A stretch of DNA of 64,000 bases. It comes from Streptomyces violaceoruber. Lineage in GTDB: Bacteria; Actinomycetota; Actinomycetes; Streptomycetales; Streptomycetaceae. Made by a program: the position numbers and the translations under genes. Below the pieces are notes generated by a model that saw only the letters and a program-made list of their open reading frames with translations, was not told the DNA's origin and made no database searches. The stretch's first letter is position 1. Each line of letters begins with the position of its first letter. Shown one piece after another: positions 36,753 through 45,003 of this stretch. The DNA lies in the NCBI GenBank assembly GCA_000720805.1, contig JODI01000015.1, positions 1 through 64,000 on the forward strand, given 5' to 3'.

Positions 36753-38167
36753 CAGATGACTCCTGTGGGTAGAGGGGGCGCGGCGGCGGACGCCGCGGAG
36801 GATCCGGCCCCGGGACGGTCCACCCGGTCCACTTCGAGGACCGCGGACAGGAGCAGACAGAGCAGTCCGACGGCGGCGAGACCGGCCAGGGTGGCGGCGT
36901 ACCCGAATCCGGCCAGCAGCACGGCACAGACCGCGCTGCCGAGCACCGCGCCGAGCTGCTTCATGGCGTTGAAGGTTCCCGACGCCGCCCCCACCTCGTC
37001 CGGGGCGACCGCGCTCACCGCCGCGATCGACAGGGGTGACCAGACGAACGAGTTGGCCACCCCGTACACCGCGAAGGCGGCGGTCAGGGCGGGGATCGGC
37101 GCGTCGGTCGCGACGAGCACCGCCGACGCGCCGATGGACAGGACGAGTGCGAGGGAGCCGATGACGGCGACCGCACGGGGCCCGATGCCGTTGTTGAGCC
37201 GGGCCGAGACCGGCGCGCCGAGCAGGCACAGCACACCCATCGGGACGAGCGTGAGGGCCGCCGCGCCGGTGTCGAGCCCGCGCTCCCGCTGCAGGTAGAG
37301 CATCAGCGGGATCATGGCCGAGCCGGAGCAGAAGGCCGCCGCGGCGGCGCCCCAGGCCGCGGTGAGGAACCCGCGGCTGCGCAGCAGCGTGATCGGCACC
37401 AACGCCCGCTGCCCGTCCCGGCGTTGCAGCCATACGACGGCCGCGACGACCAGCGCGCCGACGGTGGCGAGCAGCCAGCGGGGTACGTCCAGGACGTCGG
37501 CGCTCACGGCGTCCGTGCCCTGCACGCCGAGCACGAGTGCGCCCACGCCCGTCCCGTTCGCGCAGATCGCCCACACCGGGATGCCCACCTTCTGGCGGGG
37601 GAGGGCCGGCACGAACGCGGCCACGGCGGCCATCGCGGCGACGCCGAGCGGGACGTTGACCCAGAACACCGCGGGCCAGCCGCCGGCGGCGACGAGCCCG
37701 CCGCCCACCAGAGGGCCGGCGGCCACCGCGGCACCGCCGACCGCGCCCCAGGTGCCGAGCGCGACAGCGAGGCGCGGCGGCTGGAACAGCGCCTTGATGA
37801 GAGTCAGGCACTGCGGTGTCATCAGCGCGGCACCGACACCCTGGGCCACCCGCCACCCGATCAGTGCCGTGATGGTGGGGGCCAGTGCGCACAGCAGCGA
37901 CCCGAGGGTGAACGTCGCGAGCCCGACCAGGTGGACACGCCGGTGGCCGTAGCGGTCGCCCAGCCGCCCCGCGATGATCAGGGGCACGGCGCAGGCGATG
38001 AGGTAGCCGCTGTTGACCCAGATCGCGAGGGTCTCGGTGGTGTGCAGGCCGGTGATCAGCGCGGGCAGTGCGACCGAGGTGATCGTGCTGTCCAGCAGCA
38101 GCATGAAGAACCCCGCGCACAGGCTGCCGAGAGCCAGCCAGTGGCGTCGCTCGCTCGTCGCGGCCAT
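36752..38167 (-). CDS. MFS transporter, DHA2 (14-helix) type
   Basis: 471 residues with about 14 membrane segments. [19 protein letters not shown] is the motif-D1-like start of EmrB/QacA proteins; [17 protein letters not shown] is motif [20 protein letters not shown] is motif [21 protein letters not shown] lies in the C-terminal half. It is a proton-driven exporter or an importer of the operon substrate. Its start lies one base after the stop of the monooxygenase gene, and its stop overlaps the micro-ORF start. Confidence 0.9.
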   Translation of the reverse strand: MAATSERRHWLALGSLCAGFFMLLLDSTITSVALPALITGLHTTETLAIWVNSGYLIACAVPLIIAGRLGDRYGHRRVHLVGLATFTLGSLLCALAPTITALIGWRVAQGVGAALMTPQCLTLIKALFQPPRLAVALGTWGAVGGAAVAAGPLVGGGLVAAGGWPAVFWVNVPLGVAAMAAVAAFVPALPRQKVGIPVWAICANGTGVGALVLGVQGTDAVSADVLDVPRWLLATVGALVVAAVVWLQRRDGQRALVPITLLRSRGFLTAAWGAAAAAFCSGSAMIPLMLYLQRERGLDTGAAALTLVPMGVLCLLGAPVSARLNNGIGPRAVAVIGSLALVLSIGASAVLVATDAPIPALTAAFAVYGVANSFVWSPLSIAAVSAVAPDEVGAASGTFNAMKQLGAVLGSAVCAVLLAGFGYAATLAGLAAVGLLCLLLSAVLEVDRVDRPGAGSSAASAAAPPLPTGVI

Positions 38168-38168
38168 C

Positions 38169-39503
38169 TCACACCGCCAGGTTCTCGCGCAGCGTGGCGC
38201 CGGGGTAGGCCGGCGCGAGCGCACCGCGACGGCGCAGCTCGGGCAGCAGCAACTCGCTGATGTCGGCGAAGCCCGAGGGCATGGCCAGCGGGCACGAGAA
38301 CATGTAGCCGCCGCGTGACCCGGTCGCGGCGAAGTTCTCCTCCAGTGCGTCGGCGACGGTGGCGGGGTCGCCGACGACGCTGTGGTCGAGGCCCGTCGCC
38401 CTGCCGCGGCCGTGTGCGAAGAACTCGCTCCGGCTCATCGTGTGGTCCTCACCGAACTCGGCGAGGAGAGAACCGATCAGGCCCGCGGGGCTCGCCTGGG
38501 CGGCGACGATCGCGTCGCGCAGTTCGGCCAGGCTGAACGACCGGGGCAGCGTCGAGAGGTCGTAACCGGCGTTGTGTGACAGGTAGGTGGCGACGGCCTC
38601 CTCGTTCCAGAACTCCTGCACCGCGTCGCGGCGCGCCCGCGCCTCAGCGGTCGTACGGCCGACGATGACCTGCGTGGCCCACAGGATGCCCACCTCCGCC
38701 GGGTCGCGTCGCTCGGACAGGAGTGCCTCGTCGAGCAGTTCGCGGTGACGCCGCTGAACCATGAGGTTGCCGCCGAAGCCGAAGACCAGATCGGCGAACC
38801 GGGCCGACGCGGCGATTCCGCGGGGCGAGTTGCCCGCCTGGACGACGACCGGGTGGTGCTGTGGGCTGGGCACCGACGCGAGCGGGCCCTTGACGGTGAA
38901 GAAGCGCCCCCGGTGATCGATCGGGCGCACCTTCGAGGGGTCGGCGAACCGGCCCGTGACCCGGTCACGGACAATGGCGTCGGGAGCCACCGAGTCCCAC
39001 AGCGCGCGGCAGACCGCGACGAACTCCTCCATCCGCTCGTAGCGCAGGTCGTGGTCCATCAGCTCCGCGAACCCGTAGTTCGCCGCGTCCGCGCCGCGCG
39101 TGGAGGCGACCACGTTGAAGGCGATACGTCCGCCCGTCACATGGTCGAGCGAGTTGAGGAGCCGGGCGACGTAGAACGGATGCATGAACGTCGACGAGTA
39201 CGTCAGCCCGAAGCCGATCTTCTCCGTCACCGTGGACATGGCCGCGATGACCGGCGACATGTCGTGCCGCGGCCACTGGATACCCCATTCCACGGCCGGG
39301 TCGATGCTCCCGCGCCAGGTGCTGGGTATGCCGCTTCCGTCGCCGAAGAACAGCATGCCGACACCGGCCCGCTCGGCCGTCCGCGCCAGTTCCATGTACA
39401 TGCGCACGTCCGGGAAGTCCTGTCCGACCCAGGAGCCCTGCCGGGCCCACGCTCCCTCGGTGTGCGTGAAGGAGAGGTCGAAGGCGATGTGCATGCCGTT
39501 CAC
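38169..39503 (-). CDS. NtaA/SnaA/DszA-type FMNH2-dependent monooxygenase
   Basis: 444 residues of the luciferase-like two-component monooxygenase group that includes nitrilotriacetate, pristinamycin and dibenzothiophene-sulfone monooxygenases. The family features are [80 protein letters not shown] and [20 protein letters not shown]. It hydroxylates or cleaves C-N or C-S bonds with reduced FMN. The GTG at 39503 overlaps the stop of the RutB-like gene (GTGA) and follows AAGGG. It is the second monooxygenase of the operon, so two oxidation steps are expected. Confidence 0.92.
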   Translation of the reverse strand: MNGMHIAFDLSFTHTEGAWARQGSWVGQDFPDVRMYMELARTAERAGVGMLFFGDGSGIPSTWRGSIDPAVEWGIQWPRHDMSPVIAAMSTVTEKIGFGLTYSSTFMHPFYVARLLNSLDHVTGGRIAFNVVASTRGADAANYGFAELMDHDLRYERMEEFVAVCRALWDSVAPDAIVRDRVTGRFADPSKVRPIDHRGRFFTVKGPLASVPSPQHHPVVVQAGNSPRGIAASARFADLVFGFGGNLMVQRRHRELLDEALLSERRDPAEVGILWATQVIVGRTTAEARARRDAVQEFWNEEAVATYLSHNAGYDLSTLPRSFSLAELRDAIVAAQASPAGLIGSLLAEFGEDHTMSRSEFFAHGRGRATGLDHSVVGDPATVADALEENFAATGSRGGYMFSCPLAMPSGFADISELLLPELRRRGALAPAYPGATLRENLAV

Positions 39504-40171
39504 CGCACGCCCTTCTTCCACAGGTCGACGACCTCGTCGGTGTCGCTGAGCAGGGCCACGTTGAGCCCCAGCTGGACCAGGGCCGCGGCGTTGACGCCGA
39601 GGTCGTAGGCGGCCGTCGCGTCCCGGGGGACGACGACGGGCCAGTCCAGCTGTACGGCGTCCTGGGCGGTCGCGTCGACACAGCACTCGCTCGTCAGACC
39701 CACCACGGTGAGCCAGTCGCAGCCGGCCGCGTGGAGCCGTGCGTCGAGATCGGTGCCGAGGAATCCGCTGTAACCGCGCTTGACCACGCGGATCTCGCCC
39801 TCGGCGGGCCGCAGGCGGTACCACTCGGCCCCGGGCGTAGCGAGGACGCACGGCTCGTCCGGACTCATGGGCGCGTCGTAGTCACCCCCGCGCAGCCAGT
39901 TGCCCGCCCGCCACGGCCTGGCGGGGTCACTGCCCAACTCGACCCAGACGACCGGTACTTCAGTGGCCCGGGCGGCGTCGACGAGGTCGCCGATGCGGGT
40001 GACCGCCCGGTCGAGCGCCGACAGCGCGGCCTCCGTCAGGCCGTACGCGGCGAGGCGGTCCGGATCGGCGAAGTCCCGTTGTACGTCGACCACGACCAGC
40101 GCGGGTCTGTTCCCGGGCCGGGTGAGGTGGGCGAGTTGTCTGTCGCGCAGGTCGGACATCGGCTCGGACAT
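39500..40171 (-). CDS. Isochorismatase-fold amidohydrolase, RutB-like
   Basis: 223 residues of the cysteine-hydrolase family. The catalytic Asp is in LVVVDVQRDFA, the Lys in IRVVKRGYSGFLGTDL and the nucleophilic Cys in VGLTSECCVDATAQDAVQ. The RYSGF-like and GTDLDARL parts resemble RutB, the ureidoacrylate amidohydrolase of uracil breakdown. It overlaps the RutA-like gene upstream (ATGA) and the NtaA-like gene downstream (GTGA). It should hydrolyse the ring-opened product of the RutA-like enzyme. Biuret or other ureido substrates are possible alternatives. Confidence 0.88.
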   Translation of the reverse strand: MSEPMSDLRDRQLAHLTRPGNRPALVVVDVQRDFADPDRLAAYGLTEAALSALDRAVTRIGDLVDAARATEVPVVWVELGSDPARPWRAGNWLRGGDYDAPMSPDEPCVLATPGAEWYRLRPAEGEIRVVKRGYSGFLGTDLDARLHAAGCDWLTVVGLTSECCVDATAQDAVQLDWPVVVPRDATAAYDLGVNAAALVQLGLNVALLSDTDEVVDLWKKGVR

Positions 40172-41232
40172 CAGGCCGCCACCTCGTCGCGCTCGCGCAG
40201 AGTCGGCAGCACCGTGTCGCCGAACAGCAGCATGTCCGCGTCGTACTCGGGGAAGATCAGCATGAGCCCGTCGAGGTCGGCCTCGCGCACGATGTACTCG
40301 ATGTGGTCGGTGACCGTCCGCGCCGATCCCGCGACGTACGCGGTCTGGAACGCCGCCTCTCCGTCGGCGCCCTCGGCCCACGCGCGGGCCTGGTCCTCGG
40401 GGACGCCCCAGGTGCGGCGCATATGGGTGAGTGCCTCGCGGTCGAGGCCGGCGCCCCACTCCTTCACCTTCTTCGCGGCGAGCTCGTCCGTCTCGTCCTG
40501 GACGACGGTGAGCATCGAGTACGTCTTGCAGACCCGCCCGTTGGCCTTCGCCCGCCCGTGGACGTCCGCCGAGAGCATCCGCATCTCGTCGAGGCTCTCG
40601 GCGGCGAGGAAGGCGCCGTCGGCGTACCTGGCCTGGAAACGGCGGGCCTCCTCCGACCGGCCCGCGTTGATGAGGGTCGGCCGGGTGTCCGGATGCGGGC
40701 GGGACTCGCAGTCGACGAGGTCGAAGTACGGGGTGCGCAGGGTGACGGAGTCCTCGGTCCACAGCCGGGTGACCGCCTCCGTCCACAGTTCCGTCATCCG
40801 GTAGCGGTCGGCGTGGCTGAGCCGCGGGTCCCACTCCCCGAACTGCTCGAACTCGCCCGCGTAGGAGCCGTTGACGATGTTCATACCGGCGCGGCCGCCG
40901 GAGATGTCCTGGAGGGTGGTGAACATCTTCGCCGCGAGGGCGGGATTGTGGACGTTGGCGTGCAGGGTCGCCCAGATCTTGACCCGGCTGGTCGCCTCGG
41001 CGAGCGCCGCCATCATCGTCATCGACTCCAGCGAGCGTCCCCAGTGGTCGGTGCTGCCGCCGAAACCGCGCCACTTCGCCATCGACATGACGAAGTCGAG
41101 GCCGATGGTCTCCGCGTGCAGGGCCGCGCGCTTGTTCCACGCGTAGGTCGCCTCGGGGTGGGGCGCGGTCGTGGACAGCATCCATCCGCCGTTTCCGATG
41201 GGGAGGAAGATTCCGTACTCTTTCGCGGGCAC
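40171..41232 (-). CDS. RutA-like FMNH2-dependent pyrimidine-type monooxygenase
   Basis: 353 residues. The sequence follows E. coli RutA closely in order: YGIFLPIGNGGWMLSTTAPH, FVMSMAKWRGFGG, RSLESMTMMAALAEATSRVK, SGGRAGMNIVNGSYAGEFEQ and FGEW. RutA opens the uracil ring by oxidative amide cleavage using a flavin peroxide. The GTG at 41232 follows GAAAGG. The start of the protein is shorter than in RutA, and the sequence is diverged enough that the substrate may be another cyclic amide. It lies between the importer genes and the RutB-like hydrolase. Confidence 0.88.
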   Translation of the reverse strand: MPAKEYGIFLPIGNGGWMLSTTAPHPEATYAWNKRAALHAETIGLDFVMSMAKWRGFGGSTDHWGRSLESMTMMAALAEATSRVKIWATLHANVHNPALAAKMFTTLQDISGGRAGMNIVNGSYAGEFEQFGEWDPRLSHADRYRMTELWTEAVTRLWTEDSVTLRTPYFDLVDCESRPHPDTRPTLINAGRSEEARRFQARYADGAFLAAESLDEMRMLSADVHGRAKANGRVCKTYSMLTVVQDETDELAAKKVKEWGAGLDREALTHMRRTWGVPEDQARAWAEGADGEAAFQTAYVAGSARTVTDHIEYIVREADLDGLMLIFPEYDADMLLFGDTVLPTLRERDEVAA

Positions 41233-41299
41233 GTTGGTGGGCCTTTCCGTGAGATCTCTGCTGCCGCGTGGGGTCAGGGGCACGTCCCGTGGGGTGCGG

Positions 41300-42436
41300 C
41301 TACGGGGCGGGCCAGACCAGCTTGTCGGCGGTGTAGATGTTCGTCACGGGGGAGGTGTCGAACCATCCCCGGGCCTGGGCGGCGGTCACGCCGGCGGGCA
41401 CGATCTTGAACTGGTGGAGCATGTCCACGAGCCCGGCGACGTTCTTGAGGTCGATGCCGCCCAGCGGCTGTCCGGGCGCGGGGTTGTCCTTGGCGACCTT
41501 CGTCTCCGTCTTCCAGATGGTCGTGTTCAGTTTCTTGTCGTACGTCGGTCCCGACAGCCGTGCCGCGTATCCGACGCACTCGGCGATGTGCTTCTCGCCG
41601 GACGAGCAGTAGTCGTAGGCGTGCAGGGCGGCGCGCAGGATGTCCTCGACGGCCTGCGGGTGCTCCTTGGCGAACGCGGGGTTCACCGCCATCGCCCCGA
41701 GCGAGCTGGGGACGCCGTAGTCGACCGGCTTCCACACGGTGACGTCGTCACCGGCCGCCTTGAGCTGGTTGGGCTCGTTCGAGACGAACCCGGTGAGCGC
41801 TTCGAGGCCGCCCTGCCGGCGCGGCAGCACGGAGGGGTCGTAGCCCTGCTTGACCAGCTTGAGCGAGTTCCAGTCGACTCCGGCCTTGACCATCATCGCC
41901 TCGACGGTGGCCGGTACGTAGCCCTTGTGGCCGACGACCTTGCCGTCGAGCTGGGTCAGGTCGGTGATGTCCTTGTTCGTCATCAGGATCTCGAGGCCGG
42001 CGTTCGAGTACGAGGAGATGCCCGTGATGTCGATCCCGTTGGCACGGGCCTGGATGACGTCCTGCTCGGCGACGGGACTCACGGTCGCCTGTCCGCCGGC
42101 GAGCAGCTTGGTGTTCTGCGCGGTGTCGCCGCTGCCGGGCTTGAGGTCGACGGAGAGGCAGAGGTCCTTGAAGTAGCCGAGCTGGGCTGCGGCGATGTAC
42201 TCGAGGATCGACACCGAGGACTGGTACTGGTAGCCCGACAGGTAGGTGATCTTGCCGGCGGCCTTGTTGTCGGCGCAGCGCTTCGCGGAGATCGCGGAAC
42301 CTTCCGAGCCGGTCGAGGTGCTGTCGCCGGAGCCCGAGCCGCAGCCCGCGACGACGGCCGTCAGCGTGACGGCGGCGAGGGAGGCGAGGCCGGATCTGAT
42401 GAGGCGGTACGGCTTGGACGGCATGGTGGACGGCAT
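41300..42436 (-). CDS. ABC transporter substrate-binding lipoprotein, NMT1/THI5-like
   Basis: 378 residues. The lipoprotein signal ends in the lipobox VVAGC near residue 25, followed by a Gly/Ser linker. The mature protein has YIAAAQLGYFKDLCLSVDL, NTKLLAGGQATVSPVAEQDV and VGHKGYVPATVEAMMVKAGV, the layout of NMT1/SsuA-type binding proteins. Members bind pyrimidines, sulfonates or taurine. In this operon a pyrimidine-like ligand is the simplest guess. GGAG is seven bases before ATG 42436. Confidence 0.9.
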   Translation of the reverse strand: MPSTMPSKPYRLIRSGLASLAAVTLTAVVAGCGSGSGDSTSTGSEGSAISAKRCADNKAAGKITYLSGYQYQSSVSILEYIAAAQLGYFKDLCLSVDLKPGSGDTAQNTKLLAGGQATVSPVAEQDVIQARANGIDITGISSYSNAGLEILMTNKDITDLTQLDGKVVGHKGYVPATVEAMMVKAGVDWNSLKLVKQGYDPSVLPRRQGGLEALTGFVSNEPNQLKAAGDDVTVWKPVDYGVPSSLGAMAVNPAFAKEHPQAVEDILRAALHAYDYCSSGEKHIAECVGYAARLSGPTYDKKLNTTIWKTETKVAKDNPAPGQPLGGIDLKNVAGLVDMLHQFKIVPAGVTAAQARGWFDTSPVTNIYTADKLVWPAP

Positions 42437-42569
42437 GGGTGACTCCAGACTGGCGGCGGGCGCCGGGGAAGGTGTGGACGAGGGAGGAAGGCACGGGTTG
42501 CCGAGCGCCCCGCCTCCGCGGGCCACGGGTGGGTGGAGCGACGTGCGGGTAAGTGGGTGTCGGGACGCG

Positions 42570-43427
42570 TCAGTTGTGCGCGCTGTCGTGCCAGTGCAGG
42601 ACACGGCGCTCGACCAGCGTCACGGCGAGCAGCAGCAGCACGCCCATGACCGCGAGGACGAGAATCGAGGCGTAGACGACCGGCAGCTGGTTCATCGACG
42701 AGGCCACGCCGATCACGGTGCCGAGGCCGCCGGCCGATCCCGACGCCGACATCTCTGCCACCACCGCCCCGACGATCGACAGCGGGAAGACGATGCGCAG
42801 CGCCGCGAACACGTACGGCAGCGCGTTGGGGACACGCACGTGCCGCAGCAGCTCCAGCCGGCCGGCGTCCATCGTCCGGTACACCTGCAGCACCTGCCGC
42901 GGTACGGACCGCAGACCGGCCGCCGTGTTGATGAGGATCGGGAAGAAGCAGATCAGGCCGGCGATGACGAGCTTGGGCAGCGGTCCGAAACCGAAGGCCA
43001 CGACCAGGGCCGGGGCGATCGCCACCAGTGGGGTGACGTTGAGGACGACGGCGATCGGCATGACCGCCCGGCGCACCATGGGCAGTTCACTGGTCAGCAC
43101 CGCGAGGACGAACGCCGCGGCGAACCCCATCGCGAGTCCGGCCACCGCCTCGCCCAGGGTGACCAGGGCGTTGTCGACGTAGTAGCCGAACTGGCCCGCG
43201 AGCGAGCTGCCGATGTCCTGCAACGGCGGCAGCAGATACGGCAGTCTCTCCGCTCCCCACTGCCACAGAGCGGCGAGGGCCGCCAGCGTCACGAGCAGGG
43301 GCAGCCAGACCGCCGGGCGGATCCACGCGATCCGGGACCTCGGATGGCTGAGGCTGAAGCGCGACGGTTCGACGGGCGGATCGGCCTGGGGCGCCGGAGC
43401 GGTGGTGCGTTCATCGGCCACGGTCAT
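42570..43427 (-). CDS. ABC transporter permease (SsuC/ThiX type)
   Basis: 285 residues with six membrane helices. The cytoplasmic EAA loop is RTMDAGRLELLRHVRVPNALPYVFAALRI in outline (EAA-equivalent DAGRLELLRHVRVPNALPY). ALVTLGEAVAGLAMGFAAAF and VAIAPALVVAFGFGPLPKLV are typical of the nitrate/sulfonate/taurine permease family. A GTG at 43445 overlapping the ATPase stop (GTGA) is possible; I chose the ATG at 43427, which has GGGGGCGAGG before it. Confidence 0.9.
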   Translation of the reverse strand: MTVADERTTAPAPQADPPVEPSRFSLSHPRSRIAWIRPAVWLPLLVTLAALAALWQWGAERLPYLLPPLQDIGSSLAGQFGYYVDNALVTLGEAVAGLAMGFAAAFVLAVLTSELPMVRRAVMPIAVVLNVTPLVAIAPALVVAFGFGPLPKLVIAGLICFFPILINTAAGLRSVPRQVLQVYRTMDAGRLELLRHVRVPNALPYVFAALRIVFPLSIVGAVVAEMSASGSAGGLGTVIGVASSMNQLPVVYASILVLAVMGVLLLLAVTLVERRVLHWHDSAHN

Positions 43428-43441
43428 GTCCTCGCCCCCAC

Positions 43442-44287
43442 TCACGCGGCTTCGGAGCGCCAGGCACGGCGCAGCCGGTCTCGGACCAGATCCTCGTACT
43501 GGTGGAAGCGGCGCTCCCCGAAGAGGCGTTCACCGCGCGGGCGGGGCAGGTCCACGTCGATGGTGTCCACGACGCGGCCGGGGCCAGGGGCCATGACGAC
43601 CACGGTGTCGGAGAGCCGGACGGCCTCGGGGACGGAGTGGGTGACGAACAGGACCGTCGTCTTCAACTCGTCCCACAGGTCGAGCAGTTGGTCCTGAAGG
43701 CTCTCGCGGGTGAACTCGTCGAGCGCCGAGAACGGCTCGTCCATGACGAGGACGTCGGGCCGCAGGCCGAAGGCGCGCACGATCGCGGCACGCTGTCGCA
43801 TACCGCCCGACAGCTGCGCCGGGAGCTTGTGCATGGCGTCGCCGAGCCCCGCCTTGACGAGGAGTTCCCGCATGTCGGGGGCGGCCGGTGCGCCCTCCCG
43901 CTCGGTGCCGGCGATGCGTTCGCGGCGCCTGGCGGCACCCTTGTTGATCTTCTGGGGCAGGGTGACGTTCCGCAGCACGGACAACCAGGGCAGCAACGCC
44001 GGGCTCTGCGGCACCAGCCCGATCATCTTGGCGGCGCATGCCTTCGCCGGCGGGACGCCGTGCACCAGGACCTCACCGCGGTCGGGCCGCTCCAGCCCGG
44101 CGACGAGGCGCAGCAGGGTCGACTTGCCGCAGCCGCTGGGGCCGATGAGGCTGACGAAGCGGCCGGGGGGCACCGTCAACCGGACGTCGTCCAGGGCGTT
44201 CGTCGCGGACGGCCCGAATCCGTAGACCCGGTGCACCGACCGTAGTTCGAGTGCTGGCGTACCAGTCACCTTCACGCTCCCATCCAT
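43442..44287 (-). CDS. ABC transporter ATP-binding protein (SsuB/TauB type)
   Basis: 281 residues. Walker A is GPSGCGKST, the Q-loop VPQSPALLPWLSVLRNV, the signature LSGGMRQRAAIVRAFGL, Walker B VLVMDEPFSALDE and the H-loop VLFVTHSVPEA. It energises the importer formed with the permease and binding protein downstream. The start ATG 44287 has no strong ribosome site; a GTG four codons later follows GGGAG. The spacer upstream (44288-44430) carries two TGTGTTTC direct repeats. Confidence 0.92.
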   Translation of the reverse strand: MDGSVKVTGTPALELRSVHRVYGFGPSATNALDDVRLTVPPGRFVSLIGPSGCGKSTLLRLVAGLERPDRGEVLVHGVPPAKACAAKMIGLVPQSPALLPWLSVLRNVTLPQKINKGAARRRERIAGTEREGAPAAPDMRELLVKAGLGDAMHKLPAQLSGGMRQRAAIVRAFGLRPDVLVMDEPFSALDEFTRESLQDQLLDLWDELKTTVLFVTHSVPEAVRLSDTVVVMAPGPGRVVDTIDVDLPRPRGERLFGERRFHQYEDLVRDRLRRAWRSEAA

Positions 44288-44392
44288 GTAGCGAGCACGA
44301 AGGCCCGGTCCTGGAAGTCGGAGAGCGTGCGTGGCGAGTGCGGGTGACTGCCACGCGGAAATCCGCTTAGGTGTCCTCGACCGTAGAAGCCC

Positions 44393-44423
44393 TGTGTTTC
44401 TGTCAGCCACCGTGGTGTGTTTC
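44393..44423. repeat. Two direct TGTGTTTC motifs upstream of the importer operon
   Basis: TGTGTTTC at 44393-44400 and 44416-44423, 23 bp apart (about two helical turns), lie in the spacer before the ATPase gene. The same octamer recurs as an inverted pair at 44888-44895 and 44913-44920. Confidence 0.6.
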
Positions 44424-44430
44424 GTCGACT

Positions 44431-44856
44431 TTACGTTCGGTGGCGAAGCGGGACGGCGGTGGTGCCGTCGAAGACGTGGATCTCGATTCCGAGGTCCGCC
44501 GCCGCGCGGGCCACCCAGCCGCCGAGCGCCTGCACGATCAGCTCCGTGACCAGGAGCACCGTGCGCTCGGCCGTCGGCACCGAGTCCCGCAGCCACAGCA
44601 GCTTGAACATGTCCGCCATGACCTTGTTGCGGTAGGCGGGCTTGTAGGTGCCCTGGTTGCCGACCAGCTGGACGAGTACGCGGCCCGCGTCGTCGATCCC
44701 CTCCACCTCGACACGACTGCCGTCGGGCAGCATCAGCGGCCTCGGGCGCAGCCTGGTACCGAGCCGGTCGCCGAGGGCGAGCAGCATCCGGCGTTCGATG
44801 GAGGCCTCGGCGAACCGGCTCCACTCGCTGGGGGAGTCAAGGACTGTCAGGTGCAC
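44431..44856 (-). CDS. Conserved hypothetical actinobacterial protein
   Basis: About 141 residues. AEASIERRMLLALGDRLGTR, LPDGSRVEVEGIDDAGRVLV and QGTYKPAYRNKVMADMFKLL are recognisable from a family of short actinobacterial hypothetical proteins in which a beta-rich segment is followed by KxAxDxxKL helices. The arrangement recalls a nuclease-like fold, but no catalytic set is confirmed. The function is unknown. The GTG at 44856 lacks a clear ribosome site. It is upstream of the importer operon in the same direction and has the TGTGTTTC inverted pair in its promoter. Confidence 0.7.
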   Translation of the reverse strand: MHLTVLDSPSEWSRFAEASIERRMLLALGDRLGTRLRPRPLMLPDGSRVEVEGIDDAGRVLVQLVGNQGTYKPAYRNKVMADMFKLLWLRDSVPTAERTVLLVTELIVQALGGWVARAAADLGIEIHVFDGTTAVPLRHRT

Positions 44857-44886
44857 GTGCAGGAGCGTACGAAGCGCCCGTTTCCC

Positions 44887-44921
44887 ATGTGTTTCGGCCC
44901 GCTCGGCGCCGAGAAACACAT
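44887..44921. promoter_or_regulatory. 9-bp inverted repeat ATGTGTTTC/GAAACACAT
   Basis: The arms at 44887-44895 and 44913-44921 are exact complements around a 17-bp spacer. The site is about 30-65 bp upstream of the hypothetical gene and shares its half-site with the direct repeats at 44393-44423. Confidence 0.65.
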
Positions 44922-44930
44922 CGAGGCCGG

Positions 44931-44971
44931 GCGGGGCCCCTGGCCTGCGTGACGCAGACCAGGGGCCCCGC
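44931..44971 (-). terminator. Terminator of the phosphoesterase operon
   Basis: GCGGGGCCCCTGG (44931-44943) and CCAGGGGCCCCGC (44959-44971) form a perfect 13-bp stem. The loop itself contains a CTGCGT-G-ACGCAG stem. It separates the phosphoesterase operon from the hypothetical gene downstream. Confidence 0.85.
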
Positions 44972-45003
44972 ATGGCGGTTCGGTGTGTCCGTGTCCGGGT
45001 GCG

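Noticed and set aside
41300..44287. Plain sulfonate (SsuABC) transport operon
   Set aside because: The transporter family fits sulfonates too, but the adjacent RutA-like and RutB-like enzymes and the lack of an SsuD-type desulfonase favour an N-heterocycle substrate. Not excluded.
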